Assembly (NCBI RefSeq): GCF_000004075.3
Contig: NC_026656.2
Location: 18,610,607-18,674,606, forward strand
Reading direction: 5' to 3'
Length of the DNA: 64,000 bases
DNA from: Cucumis sativus
Lineage: Eukaryota; Streptophyta; Magnoliopsida; Cucurbitales; Cucurbitaceae
Every line of letters begins with the position of its first letter. Within the stretch, counting starts at the first letter, position 1. The position numbers and the translations under genes are program-made. Below, in pieces: positions 32,841-46,099 of the stretch. The notes under the pieces were generated by a model. The model was given only the letters and a program-made list of their open reading frames with translations, was not told the DNA's origin and made no database searches.

Positions 32841-35800
32841 TTAGAGAAATTTCTCATCTCTGACCTAGCCATATATGCAGCTATCTGGGATGGTAATCAG
32901 GATCATATTCAATATCTGTTACTTGGTATACATTTCCACCCCAGATAAAAAAGAAGTGTTGGGTGTCATCTTAAAAAACAGAGCAAGGGATGGAAGCAAG
33001 GGATGGAAGATAGATACGTCTTTGAAGCCCTGAGTTGTTATGAGTGTATATTTGAAGTTTGAAGAAGCAGAGTTTGGGGTTCACGTGGGTTTGCCATTAT
33101 TCAATATCACTTACACAGAGAGGACAAAATGTAAATCTTGCAGGCTATGGCTGGGAGAGGGAAGGGATGATATGATGCAGTGGACTCAGAATCGGTCATG
33201 TGCCAGCAAATTCTTCCCCATCTTGGAGGGTTTTCTTTGCTCAGAAAGCGCCAATGGTAAATTATGAGTAAGTTTTTTTTGTACATATTCTCTGTGGTAC
33301 TGTGTAAGCAAATGAGTCTTGGTTGGTTTTGATGGGAACTGCCACAAACAACACACACATAGACACAGACACCCATTATATCATATTATATTATATGCTT
33401 TTTTGCAAATCGCAGGTGGGAATTGAAAGGGAAATGGGAATTTGTTTCTTTTTGTGCTGTTTGACGTTTTCAAGTTCTCTAACTTTTCTTTTTCTTCTGG
33501 ACAATTGATGGGGAACTTGAAATTTTCAGGTGTAATTTTGTAGCATTTGTTTGAAAATTCTTGAGAGCTAATGAGAGGAAGGGGAAGGTACCTTTCCAAC
33601 TTCTTTCATTTTTTCACTAAACATTGTTTTGTTCTTCTGTGGTCCATCCCACTACTGCCCAAGTGACATATAGAACGTTTGCACACACAATCCATCTCCC
33701 TCCTCTCTCCCTTCTCCAATTCGGGGACATAAAGTTTCATTTGATAACCATTTGTTTTCGATAACTTCTTTAAAAAAATATCTAGTTTTTAGAATTTTAC
33801 TTATGAATATAAATGGTGTTGTAAGAAAGGTGATTGACAACAATAATGAATGAAATTTCTCATTTGGGGGGAGATATTGGAGGTGTTAGAATCCCATAAC
33901 TCACTCACATACAAGCATGGTAATAAATGGTGCCATTATTATTAGTATCATTATTCCTATTTCTACCATTTCAGTGAGTTTATGTTTTCGTGTGTAAAAA
34001 TTCATTCGAACTGAAGCAATCTTCCTTACAACGTTGCTTCTTGCAGTTCCTATTAAGTGGATAAGTAGAACTTATTTGTTTCGTAAAGCTTCACTTCTTC
34101 AGCAAATACTAGAATCAACTCAATAAATTGTAATCAATGCAGCTCTGTCCCACCAAGAAGGAATATGCAATGATATCAGTAACATAATACTTGCTTTTCA
34201 AACTTAGAATTTGGTGTGAAATAAATCAAAGATAACTTGTAGATCATAGCAAACTGAAGTGATCAAGTACTGAAATTTTGCTATGGGAGTGTTTAAAAAG
34301 TAGATCATTATGAATAAAAAAACCAAGAATGAAATCAAACATTCAAAGGAAACTATTAGCCACATAAATTAGATTCACCCAACCAAAAGAGGGTTTATTT
34401 TTTCTTAAACAAAGTGGATTAATTTCATTGTTTATCCATAGGGTATAGACTCTTTTGACTCAATAACCCAAGGGATAAAATTGAAATTGTCCAAATAAAT
34501 AAATTTTTTTTTTTAGAAAGTCAAATGATCCAAAGGACAATGGCTAACCTTTTAGAACTTACCTAAAGATTTTCCCTTTTTTTTCCCCTCAATAATTCGA
34601 TCCTTACATCACTATCGTGGCCTTCTTCTCATTAGTAAACGGCAAATGGAAAAAGCAAATAGATATCTTTACATCGTACGATGGGCACATGTGGGCTGTA
34701 GGTACCATAATCATTCAACTTATGACCTTTGTTTGTCAATTTTTCACTATTACCCCTTACCTACATTATTACTTTTCTAACTAATATCACACAACTCCAC
34801 ATTTTGTCTATTTCAATGCTTCAACAACACCTATGCCTAATGACATACTATGGACTCTCATTCCCAAACTATATATCCACACTAACATTTACTTTTTAAC
34901 TTTCACCTCTTCATTTTAAAAACTATCTTTAACAGGTTGTAAACTTTGTTTTGTATCAAATATCTCATTTACTTGTTTGGAGTTTTCCTTTTTTTAGAAA
35001 GAGAAATTGTTGAGTCTTAAGGCAAGCAATAGATCCAATATCCAATCCAAGTCCAACATTTTAGGATTCATCCCATCCATATTGCATGTGTTTCGAGTAG
35101 TTCTCATACGAGGGATGATATAAATAATCTCATTCTTCTACCTTAATGGATACGTCATATTAACTAACTTAAGTAACAAAGTGTAGTTAGTTTGCAACAC
35201 CCATTGGAGCAAGTCCTTTAGAGTCAACTTAGTTGAACTTTTAGGGACAAAAGAGCTCCACCTAGAGACATGCGACCCTAGATAAGATTTTCACGCTAAC
35301 AAAATCCTATTTGATGGAGTAGATACAAAACAAATGCTTAAAATTTCATTGGACATGACATTCAATTCTATATCAACTATGTTTTAGATTTTAAAGAATC
35401 TATTGGATATAAAATTGAAAGTTGAGATACTTATCAAAATATACATACATATGTAAAAGTTGAAAGTTGAAAGAGTGAAGTTGAGTATTGTTGATTAGTT
35501 TAGTCGCTAATTAAACTTAGGTGTGTGATAATCGGGAAGTAAGATGCCTCTAACTCTTGTGGATATGTAGCATTTCATTGTGTATTTAAATGTTCAAAAG
35601 TGAGAATAAATGAAGTAAAGAACAGATTTGAAGATGAGGTGAGAAAGAGATTTGAAGATCAGCTCTTGAAACCAAAACATAATGAAAGATCAGAAGCAAT
35701 AAGTTTTCAGTAAAGAGAGAGCAAAAAACACAAAAAATGAAAGAAAGCACATGGTGTTGAAATTGAACAGCCAAAAAATAAGGGTCCCATCCCCCATCCA

Positions 35801-36740
35801 AATTATGCATTGCCCTTTCTCTGATTTTCTCTATTAATTTCAAAGGGTCCCTTCAACTTAACACACAACAAAAATGTACTCTTCTTTCTTTTTTTTCCCC
35901 CTTCTTATATATATATACTTTTACCCTTTGATTGTTATTTCAATTTGAATTACATGTACGGCATGCAGATGAATGTCTCTCATAAAAATAAAGAAAAACA
36001 GACTCAATTTCTTTGCAATAAATCTTCTTCCATTGTGTTTGTGTTGTTATGTTAGGGAGAAAAAGAATTGGAGTACAGCTACCATTTTTGGTCAAAGGGT
36101 ATGATTGAATCAAATGTTAAAAAATGTTTTAAAATATTATTTGTTATCAACCCCTCCTCCTGACATGTGACATCCCCACACATCAAGTTTCTCCATAAAA
36201 TTATGGAAGTTTGGAATTGGAAGCCTATAACTTGTTAGGGTTTAGGGTTGTTGGGGGTTTCTAATTTCTAGACCAACATTACTCATATCTATTTTAGACT
36301 ATCAATCATGTAGTAGAGAACACATTAAAAATATATATTATTTACACAATGAGGGGAGTTGTTAAGTCTAGCTTTGTGTTGTTTACATGAAAAACTCATA
36401 ATGTAAATAGTTTAATATACTTTTTGTCATAGAGCCCATGCATTTTCAGGGAAAAATGAGGAGTCCACCTATCCAACTTTAGTTCTCTAAGTTGAGTTTA
36501 ATTTCTATTTGGAGCTTGATTTTAATTTAGCTTTAAGATACGTAACATTCTAAATCTACACAGTAAACCTAAAATTTAAAAAAAAAAATAGAAGAAAAAC
36601 TTATCACGTGACACGATGTAATTAGAAAAGTTGATATAAAGGGTAAAAAGATAGATGCAATCAACAATGTAATAATCATCCATTTTATGATTAAATAAAA
36701 TGACAATGGCGAATCGTCAGCTTCGGTTATTCCAATGGCA

Positions 36741-36770
36741 TCTTTCTTCTTTCTTTCTTTCTTTCTTTCT
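36741..36770. repeat. (TTTC)n microsatellite
   Basis: About seven TTTC units, slightly imperfect at the left. Confidence 0.85.
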
Positions 36771-37852
36771 TAATTTCTGTGTGTATTTAAGGGTTGATTA
36801 AAACAAAATACACCCTTAAATGAGTTGTGTTATTTATAAATTAACTAATTCAATTGATTACAAATACCAAAATTGTAATGTTTCATTATTAAACGCCGTT
36901 GATTTCGCTGATTCCTTCCTTCCTTTCTTTTTTGTCTTTTTGGTCATCTCTTAATATAAATAAACTTTAGCTCACCAAGTTAGAGAGAGAGAATGAAAGA
37001 AAGATGGGGGTTTAAATTAGGGCTCCAATCTCGAAGCAACACATGCATGTCGATATGTGCATAAATAAACTAATTAATACACTACATTTCTTTTCCCTTA
37101 ATCTTCAAGTGTTTCTTAAAATCAAATTTTAATTTTGATTCTTTATTTAAAAAAAACAACATGTTGGAATATATTTTGTTGATGCAAAAAACATCTTACA
37201 ATATTCTTCTTTTATATTCTAACTTTAATATAATGTGCAAACCAAACACAAACGAAAAAAAAAAAAGAGGCTAACTTAAGCTAAAGAAATATAGGTCTTC
37301 AAAGTCAAATTAGAATATAGTCATAGAGATGGGTTTTTTTTATAGAGGATATTATTTGACCCTTAATTAATCACAACTTACGAAGTTTCATGAGTTACAT
37401 AAACCCGAGCTTATTTAAACTTATAGTACATGTGGGTTATTTTATTCTTATACCCAATTAATGTAATGCAATCCAATATTATTTAATTAAGAAATTAAAT
37501 GGAATGGGTTATAGCAAAAAACTAATATTATGATATGATAAGGAAACAGTAGGTAGCAGTGAGCATATTATTATGAGAAGATGATGATATATTCTTGGGT
37601 ATTTAAATAAAGACAAGATATATGAATTAAAAAGAAGAAGAAAGTAAATAATGTGAATTAAAGTGAGAGAGGTGGAACCAAAAAGTTGAAAGAAAAGTTA
37701 AAAGAAAAGGAGACATAGAGAGAAGAAATTTGTGATAAGACAAAGACATAGAATGAATATAGAATACGATCCAACAAAAATAAGAAAAGAAATTATAAAT
37801 TAAAAACGCATGTTTCCCAGAAATTTTGTATATTCTAGAGAGAGAAATGCAC

Positions 37853-37970
37853 AGAGAGAGAGAGAGAGAGAATGATGAATAAAATAATTATAAAGATTAC
37901 ATTTATAATAACAACAAAGTGATTAAAATGAATTTGGTTTACTCTAAATTAAAAAGAGAGAGAGAGAGAG
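37853..37970. repeat. Two (GA)n runs
   Basis: GA dinucleotide runs at 37853-37870 and 37955-37970, close to the G-rich tract upstream of KAN4. Confidence 0.85.
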
Positions 37971-38070
37971 GTTTTGTATTTCCCGGAGAATCTAGAGCGC
38001 ATCAGACGCTGACCGGAGAAGAATAGTTTAAATGTAGAATTAGAATTAGAGGAAGGAGGGGAGGAGGGGG

Positions 38071-38078
38071 TCACGTGA
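38071..38078. promoter_or_regulatory. G-box (TCACGTGA)
   Basis: Perfect palindrome with CACGTG core in a G-rich stretch (38041-38100) that stands out from the AT-rich spacer. Possible distal element; distance to KAN4 is about 1.7 kb. Confidence 0.4.
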
Positions 38079-39349
38079 GGCACGAGGGGGAAGAATGGAC
38101 AAGGAATAATTGGACACGGAGAGAGAATATTGGGGGACTTAAGGATACATCTTAAGTTAAGGCAGACAATTACTACCTGTTTCTTTCATCAACGTTTATG
38201 TTGGACTTCCACCCTCTTCTTCTTCTTCTCTTTATTTTATTTTTTATTTTGTATCGATCTTATCAATTTGAACTTTCATGCTCTTAATTAATGGTTTTGA
38301 TATATATGAACATGGTTTTTACAGAGTATGTGAGAAAGTGTTGGTGATTAGTTTGAAGTTTTGAGTTTGAATACAGCCGGAAATGGAAAGTGATTGATAG
38401 CAACAAGTTAGAAGTTGAAAAGAGGGTAATTTTTGGAGTAAACAAAACACATGTAGAAACCAAAAAGGGGAAGAAGAGAGAAGGAGGGGAGCAGTGGAGA
38501 GAAAGGGAGAGGGGATAATTTGGAAACTAAAGTGAAATATACCTAGTTTATACACAAAATGGGGAATCTTCTTTAAATTGATGTAACCCCACACACCCCT
38601 TATTCAATATAACTTAAATAACATCTCTATTCATAATCATACCTCTTTCCCCCATTCACTCATTCTCATTCTCATAAACCATAAAAAGAATTAATAGATC
38701 ACAATCACAAGTAATAATAATCCACCCTTCTCTTCTCTATGTGTACTTTTTTAGGTTTTATGGGTTTAGCTTATTCAAAAGTAATAAATTTAGGCTAGAT
38801 GTATATAATTGTTTAAATCTATAAGATTTCCTAAAAAAGAAAACAAAAAACTATTGACCACGAATCACTATGCCTAAGAATGAAAAGGATAAGGAAAAGA
38901 AAAACACAAATGATCACATTGAATATATATACAATCAATTGAGAATAAATTATGAATACTCTAGATTTTGTACCATATAAGTTCTAATTATATTTTGAAA
39001 ATCTCATATTATTCCTAACTATTTGTATCTAAATTATAAGAAGAAGAAGAATAAAAAAAAATTAGTTGATTATATCTCTATTTTTATTATCTTATAACGT
39101 ATGCTAGCTCTTGAACTACATATTTAGACAATACATCCTACAAACCGTATTCATAATATTTTGACAACATGATTCACCCATCAATTACATGTTTAAGAAA
39201 ATGTTAAAATATTTATAAATAAAAACAAGATTTCTTACTCATGATAAATTATGAAGGAATAATTAAGTGTAGTTGAAGATACACCGCTTTATTTATTATT
39301 GTTTTAGAAGGTGAAGAGCTCATTTCATTCCCCATCTATAGATAAGAAA

Positions 39350-39558
39350 GTCTCTCTCTCTTTCTCTCTTTCTCTCTTTCTCTCTCTCTCTTGTGTTGTG
39401 TGTTTGTGTTGGAAAAGCTGTGTGGATCCATCTGTGAGTATTAAATGCACACACAACTTTCAACTTTTCACTCCTAAATTTCCCTTTCCATTTTACTCAA
39501 AATAACCAAAAACCCTTTTTCTCTTTTCCTCTCTCTATCTCTCTCTCTCTTTCTCTTT
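39350..39558 (+). repeat. CT-rich (GAGA-type) tracts near the KAN4 promoter
   Basis: CT runs at 39350-39391 and 39525-39558 bracket the probable transcription start region. Such tracts are common in plant promoters and can act as GAGA elements. Confidence 0.7.
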
Positions 39559-39563
39559 TAATT

Positions 39564-39573
39564 TATATATAAA
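39564..39573 (+). promoter_or_regulatory. TATA box of KAN4
   Basis: TATATATAAA lying 180 bp before the first ATG, right after the second CT tract. Confidence 0.45.
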
Positions 39574-39752
39574 AAAAATCAATTCCTATTCATTTACAAA
39601 TTATTATTAATGGTCTGGTTTTCCAAAGATCCCATTTTTGAAAACCCCTTTTTCTCAAACCCTTTCTCCAAAATCATAATCCACTTATAACTACTTCAAA
39701 AGCCCTCACCTCACCTTTTTCTCTTCAAATATATATTCATCTTTTCATTATA

Positions 39753-42321
39753 ATGTTTATCAATAATATGGACTACTCCAACAACAACAACAACACCACC
39801 ACCCCACCCCCGCCATTGCCGGACCTTTCCCTGCACATAAGTCCACCCTCGGGTTCCGGCAATCATTATTTCAACCACCACCACCACCACCATCAACCTC
39901 AAATCTTTAGCAACCATTTCAAAAGAGGCCCAAAAATGGGATTTGGATCAATTAAAAGAAGCATTAGAGCTCCAAGAATGAGATGGACTACTACTCTCCA
40001 TGCCCATTTTGTCCACGCCGTTCAGCTCCTTGGTGGCCATGAAAGTACATTTCTTTACCCTTTTCCATTATTATTTACTTACCACTGTTATTGATTTAAC
40101 AAAATTAATTAATCAAAAATCAAAATCTTTTAATTTCCTTTTTTTTTTATACAACTATTTAGGGGCAACACCAAAATCAGTATTGGAGCTGATGAATGTG
40201 AAGGATCTAACCCTAGCTCATGTAAAGAGCCATTTACAGGTGAGCTTTTTCAAAATAAATAAATTCTTTTTCTTTATTAGACATAATGAGAGCAAATCTG
40301 TCATTTTCTTTTTTTAGTGAAAATGAGATAATTAATGAATTGTGTAATAGTATTTTGAGAACAAAGAAAGTTAGGACAAAAGAGCATCAAGAGTTGTAAT
40401 CTTTATATTGTTGACTCTTTTTCCTTGTAATTTTCATTTTCTTTGCCTTTTATTTTTTTGGCTCATGCAGATGTATAGAACAGTGAAAAGCACTGACAAA
40501 GCCACTGGTAAATTACTATCTTTCCTTTATTATTATTTTCTACACTCTCATTTTGGGCGTTTTCTTGAATTCATTTTAAACAATACTGAAAAATTACAAG
40601 AAATATATATAGATTCATTTAAAATAATTGTTTCTAGAGTTTGAGTAAAAATGAATATGTTTCCTCAAAAAATTTGTGTCATATAATCTTTCTTCTTCTG
40701 TTAAATTTTTAACTCTCATTTCCGGAGTTTTAATTTTCAAAATTTCTTTCATAAATTTATGGGTTCTTTTCTTTCCTATAAAAAAGATTTACTGTTTGTG
40801 TTTGTTTATATATATATACTAATTTTACCTCTGAGTTAACAATGTTTTCAATATCCACGAAGGTTCTATAAAAAAATAGACTGCTTATATAAAATTAAAA
40901 AACACAAATTTCAAAACCATTTGATTTAGGGTTTTGAACCTTTTTTTTTATTTATGAAATTCTAAATCTGCAGACTCAGCCATGAAGAACCAAAGGCAAG
41001 ATATTGATGGAAGTGGTGTTTCAAATTGTGAGATTTCTAATAATCCATCACTTACAATGTGGAAAAGCCCTAATCAAAAAATGTGAGTCCATTTCTTTCT
41101 TTTCTTTTCAATTTTCATTTCTGAATTTAATAATCTTGTTTTCATTTGAAAGAAACATAGATTTAAGTAATTTCACATGTGTAATCAATAATTAGTTACT
41201 TAAACGTTTTGCATATGCAATACATTAGCTTCTTTGACCATACTCAAACTCCCCATTTATGATCCCTTCGTTTTTGGGAATTTTGTTTGTGCCCACTGCC
41301 TTTTCCTTTTAAATATTTCTTAAATTCAATTAGTCCATCATTCCTTCACTTAATAACCCATTAAAAAGATTGACTTTACCATATTAAGATCACTTTGAAT
41401 GGTTGATTAGTGGTAATATTAAATCTATCTTTAGCTTACCATATTAAGCAAATTGGATACATATATATCCTGCCCTTCTCACACTAGCTATCACCTTTTT
41501 TTTTATAGATTACTATTTTCGTAAAACTAAGTTTCATTCTCGATTCCGAAGCGTATATGATGATGGTGTTAATAATATACCAATCTAGTCGGGGTGTACC
41601 TATTGATCCTCTAATAACTATAAATGTCTTTCTATAAATGTTGGTGCATGTGTTTTTTTCTTTTAGTCTTGAATGAAAAGTAATAAAGGCCAGTTATTTA
41701 TTTTCTTCTTGAAACCTTGATGAAATAAACAGAAGGTACAGAAGCAATTATCAATGAATCTTAAAAAATTGATAGTTTGATATATGTGAGCAGCGGTAGA
41801 ATAGTTGGGAGGTGAAGAAAAAAACAAAAGTTGAAACATTCGAAAACTCAGTAGAAATAATTTAATTGAAGTAAAGTAAAATGAAGAATAAATTAATGAA
41901 TATATGGATGAGCAGGAAGTTGTTCTGTTCATCAATGGAGACAAATCAAGAGATGACGAGCAGATGGAATCAATTTTGCAACAACACTATTGGAAACAAC
42001 CAGGTTCGTATATGTACAAAACACAATACAACAACAAACCTTAAACTACAACACAAGTGCTTCAAACTTTTCTTTTCTTTTCTTTTTTAAAAACTACACA
42101 GTAATTTATAATCTAATAATTTTGTTTTCTTTTTGAAGCAGCAGCAAGAGAAGGACAGACACAATGGAAATGCAAATATGAAAATCTCGAGTGGTGTGAA
42201 GAATCACAATAATAATAATAATAATCTCAATTTAGATTTCACTTTGGGATGCCCTAATTCTCTAACAATCCATTCTAACCCTCACTCTTCATCTACTGAA
42301 CTTCCTCTTCTCAAATGCTAA
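39753..42321 (+). CDS. KAN4: KANADI4/ATS-like GARP transcription factor
   Basis: Nuclear GARP (MYB-like) repressor of abaxial identity. The Arabidopsis relative KAN4 (ABERRANT TESTA SHAPE) shapes ovule integuments and the seed coat. Six exons: 39753-40044, 40163-40239, 40471-40507, 40974-41082, 41916-42003 and 42142-42321, giving 260 aa (255 from the second ATG at 39768). Marks: LPDLSLHISPP motif at 22-32 (EAR-like repression motif LSLHI), a poly-His stretch at 42-47, GARP domain about 71-129 (RAPRMRWTTTLHAHFVHAVQ, then RATPKSVLELMNVKDLTLAH split over exons 1-2, SHLQMYRTVK split over exons 2-3) and the C-terminal LNLDFTLGCP with end LLKC. HAHFVHAVQLLGG, ELMNVKD and the LLKC end fit KAN4 better than KAN1-3. 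The last acceptor is ambiguous by one or two CAG codons (42139, 42142 or 42145). Confidence 0.92.
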
Positions 42322-44058
42322 TTGGGGGTTTTGATCATATATTTTAGTTAATTATTAACCTAATTAATTATTAATGTGGGTTTTGTGTTATTAATTGCTG
42401 CTTCATATAATGTTTGTTAATCGATCAATGTAGCCTTTGTGTAATATTCTCATTTCCCCAATCATCTTCAATTCCATGGTTATATATAAACGTTATATGA
42501 TGAAGAGATCAATCCATTAATAGAACCGTTGGATTTTGATTAATTTTTGTTTCTAGACGTGGAGGAAAAAACGTGTTAAGTTATTTTGACTCGTAAAAGC
42601 TTAAGCTTTTGGATTCGACCGAAATTTTAGACTTTATTATTTTTAACTTTTTTGAAAAGTTAATCCCTCCCTAGGATTCAAAGTGTATATGATTAACAAA
42701 AAAATAAAAGAGTTTGATTTAATGAAAAGAAAACAAAATTATTGAATGATGGATTGTTGAAAATTACAAGGTTTTTGGTGCATTTTGTAGACTAGAAGTT
42801 GGTGATTGAATTCTTATATTCTCACAAAGGCCCACAACCCTATCAAAAGAGAGCCCATGCTTTCACAAATCAAGACAAATTATTGAGTACCTTATTCTTC
42901 CTTCAAAAATAAATTGTTGGCGTAAAGAAGCAGAAGCACAACCGATGTTACACAAAAAATCATATGAAAGTACACAATAATTTGCTCTTGTAGTTTATCT
43001 ATGTAGGCTACCCTAATATCTTGTTGATTGAGATTGGAGATATTCAATTTTATTCATTAAATGTGTGGGGTAGATATCTCTACTTACCAAGCTATATCAT
43101 CCTAACAAATATTATTTATACTTCATCCTTAAATTTCTATATACTTTTAAAATATTGATTTCAAATGAGTGATGCGATGATCTTTTTTTAAAAAAAAACA
43201 AGTTAGGAGAAGGATGAGAGATATCAAGTTTGCACCAAGGTCTTTCAACTACGTTGACACATCCTTAAGTCCATCGCCGTACTCCTTCTCATACTCCGAG
43301 CACGAAGACATGTTAATCAAAAGAACAAATCAAGTAAAGTTTGTTTTACATTATAACTATTTTTTATAAATAACAAATTCAGTTTATGAACTTCATCATC
43401 GTGTGTTAGACCCAGCAAGTGAGTGATTGTTGGCAGTATTTGGGCCATCTCTATTTGTATCTATAGAAAATTTGTCTCCACTTTTTTATGTTAGATTTTA
43501 GGTTCGAGTGTCGACAAGAATATCTTTATAAAAGAATTTCAAGTAATATCTTTTCAAGTTTGTGTCATGATCTACTTCATTTGAGAAGTACTTCTCATAG
43601 ATCTCTACTAAACTCTCCTTCAATCTTAATTGTATGAATCAAATCATTTTTTTTGCCTAAAATTTTATAGTTTTAATGTATCAATTACTTAACCATCAAA
43701 CGAATAAGTATCAAATTGATTACATATCTATGATTACATGTTGCCTATGTTGCACTGACTAATTATATATATATTTGGATTTTTCTTTTTTCATCATCTA
43801 GTTCAATATTATATTGGAAAAAGCTTCTTTTTTTTTTTTTGTATGGTCCAAGTTTTAATTAAGTAATAGAGAGAGTGGATATATATAATGCTTTACAACT
43901 ATTTGTATAACAAAGATTACATTCTCACTAATCTTCATTCCAAAATTATTACTTTCTCCACATTTCACAACATCACCCTACATGCACACTATACAATTCA
44001 TGATACGCTTTCATCCACGTCGCACCTTCTCAATTAATTGCTCCCTGTAACCCATCCT
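42322..44058. other. Convergent spacer between KAN4 and WD40 genes
   Basis: Tail-to-tail 3' regions. AT-rich, with no gene and no strong repeat. Confidence 0.5.
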
Positions 44059-45977
44059 TCACCCACCGACCCCGTCGGAAATTCCCCACACCTTCACCGA
44101 TCTGTCCAGGCTACCACTGTACGCAATCCACCGCTGACCTTCCCGTTTATCCGGGCAGCGGACGCGATCTTCCTCCACGGCTAAGCATTTAACCGGTCCG
44201 GTGTGACCCGTCAGCACCGATACGCACGTGTGGAAAGGCCCATCCCTCCGCCACACGCATATGGTTTTATCGGCGCCGCCGCTCAGTACCATGCTGTTCC
44301 CGGCGGCAGCAAGGCAGAGAACTGCTAGGTTGTGGCCCTTGAGGGCTCCACCGTATGTCAACCGCTTTTCTCGCTCCCAGAAGTTGACCAATCCGTCGGA
44401 AGATCCACAGTAAACTACTGTGCCGGCGGCGTTGACGGCCACCGCTGTAACTGCACTGTCTTGCTTCAATAGCGTTTGGTCCAGTACGTGTTTTGTTGCG
44501 TCGTTCTCTTCTTCATGCTGTCTCCGCCATACCTGTCAAAGCTTAAAATATTAAACATGTATATATATATGAGCTATTTTGGTAATTATTTTACACTTTT
44601 AAATATTGTTTTTAGAAAACAAAAAGCATATGGAACTAATCAAATTAACAAATAATTATTAATGCTAATTAGAATACAACCACCACACCTAACTCAAAAA
44701 AATATGATTATACTTAAAGATCAAAGCATATACATAAATACAATGAATCAATCATATAACCATATTTGGATATCTAATCCCATCATTATTAAAAAGCAAT
44801 CACTTTGAAGAATATTTCTTTTTTCATAACAAAAGTTAATGACAAAAAAGAAAAAACCATTTAATGTTAATTCTCTGATTATGCTTGCTTTTATTTTATT
44901 CATGTGATTTAGTTAAATCATCTCTTTTTCATAAACTGTAAATTATTGTACTAGATGTTAACTAACTAATTCACCCCAGAAAAATTAATTTAACAAGTAT
45001 AAAATCAATATTATTTTTATATTGAAAAGAAAATAGTATCGCAAAGTTTGACTATATCGTGTTAAATTACCAAGCTTTCAATATTACATTATCTAATACT
45101 ATAGTTGATTAAGAGATAATCAATCACTTTGAAAATATTAATTCAACTAATTGGATATGTGATGAAGATTCGATCTCCTACTTTATAATTATTGAATTAG
45201 AAAAACTTTGAAGATAATTCAACAATATACCTTAGCGGTGCCATCGGCCGAGCCAGTGATGACCAAACCATTTGAAGCTGCGACGACGGCATTCACTGCA
45301 TCGTCATGAACGGTAAGTGATTCGAGGCACTTGGAATCTGAAATTCTCCAAACTTTCAAAGTTTTATCCCAAGAAGAAGAATACAACAACGTCTTATCTT
45401 CACTCAAGCACAAGCACGAAACTGCATCGGCGTGTTTAAACCAAAGCCGGCTCCGATTCCGTCCCACAACGACGTAGTTTTGAGGGTTCATGGAGCTTCT
45501 TAAAATATCTCTCAGCGCCGGTAACGTCCCAGCCCGTCGGTGACCGCCGCTTGGGTTTTTCGGTGCCACTTTCCAGACCCGAATTTTTCCGTCCTGGTGA
45601 CCGGTGAAGATCTTCTCGCCGGAGATTATAATTGCCTTAACCAATCCACTGCTTGATTTAAACCCAGTAAATTCCTTGAGATTTTTCCATACCCGAATGT
45701 TTTTGCTGTCGGAGCCGGTGTAAAGAAGCTCACCGGCAGTGGCTAGCGAGTACACGTGACCTTCCTCACGAACAAGAGACCCAATGAGAGAATTATTATT
45801 CCGGTGAAGAACGAAGCCGTTTTGGAATTCGGAAAAACAGGGAGATTTTAGAAAGGGATAAGTCTGATTCCACGGTGAAAATATCGGCGGAGACTCGTCG
45901 CTGGTTGGCGTCGGAAAATCACCATCGTCGTCTATTTTTAGATCGGTATTATCCGTGAAGAGATTCCCAAATTTCAT
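44059..45977 (-). CDS. WD40-repeat protein, JINGUBANG-like
   Basis: Seven-bladed beta-propeller scaffold of the plant JINGUBANG group; JGB itself restrains pollen germination in Arabidopsis, and other members are little studied. Two exons on the minus strand: 45977-45231 and 44532-44059, giving 406 aa. The intron falls in phase 0 inside a WD motif (DGTAK|VWRRQ). Repeat endings visible: [60 protein letters not shown] and [10 protein letters not shown]. The stretch [20 protein letters not shown] opening the first blade and the insertion [20 protein letters not shown] between blades 2 and 3 are typical of this group. The first 60 residues are acidic and Pro/Ser-rich. The role of this copy is not known; paralogues prevent a one-to-one name. 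Confidence 0.92.
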
Positions 45978-46078
45978 AATCGTAAAATTTGGGGAATGTG
46001 AAGGAAAAAATTCAGAAACTGAAGTTCAGAAAAAATGGAACTGAAATTTGATGGGAGATTGCATGAAATTATTAAGGG

Positions 46079-46088
46079 ATATATAAAA
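46079..46088 (-). promoter_or_regulatory. TATA box of the WD40 gene
   Basis: TTTATATATC on the minus strand, about 100 bp before the ATG at 45977. Confidence 0.45.
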
Positions 46089-46099
46089 TGGAAGAAAAA

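Larger units (their letters stand above)
32841..39560. other. 6.7-kb spacer between B3 and KAN4 genes
   Basis: No gene recognised. Contains simple repeats at 36741, 37853, 37955 and 39350, and a G-rich purine tract with a palindromic TCACGTGA (G-box core) at 38071-38078, about 1.7 kb before KAN4. The right part is the KAN4 promoter. Confidence 0.5.

Noticed and set aside
35020-35340. Possible old mobile-element remnant in the B3-KAN4 spacer
   Set aside because: No terminal repeats, coding remains or family motif could be seen by eye.
45160-45205. tRNA B-box-like word near the WD40 intron end
   Set aside because: A single weak motif within the intron; no cloverleaf could be traced.
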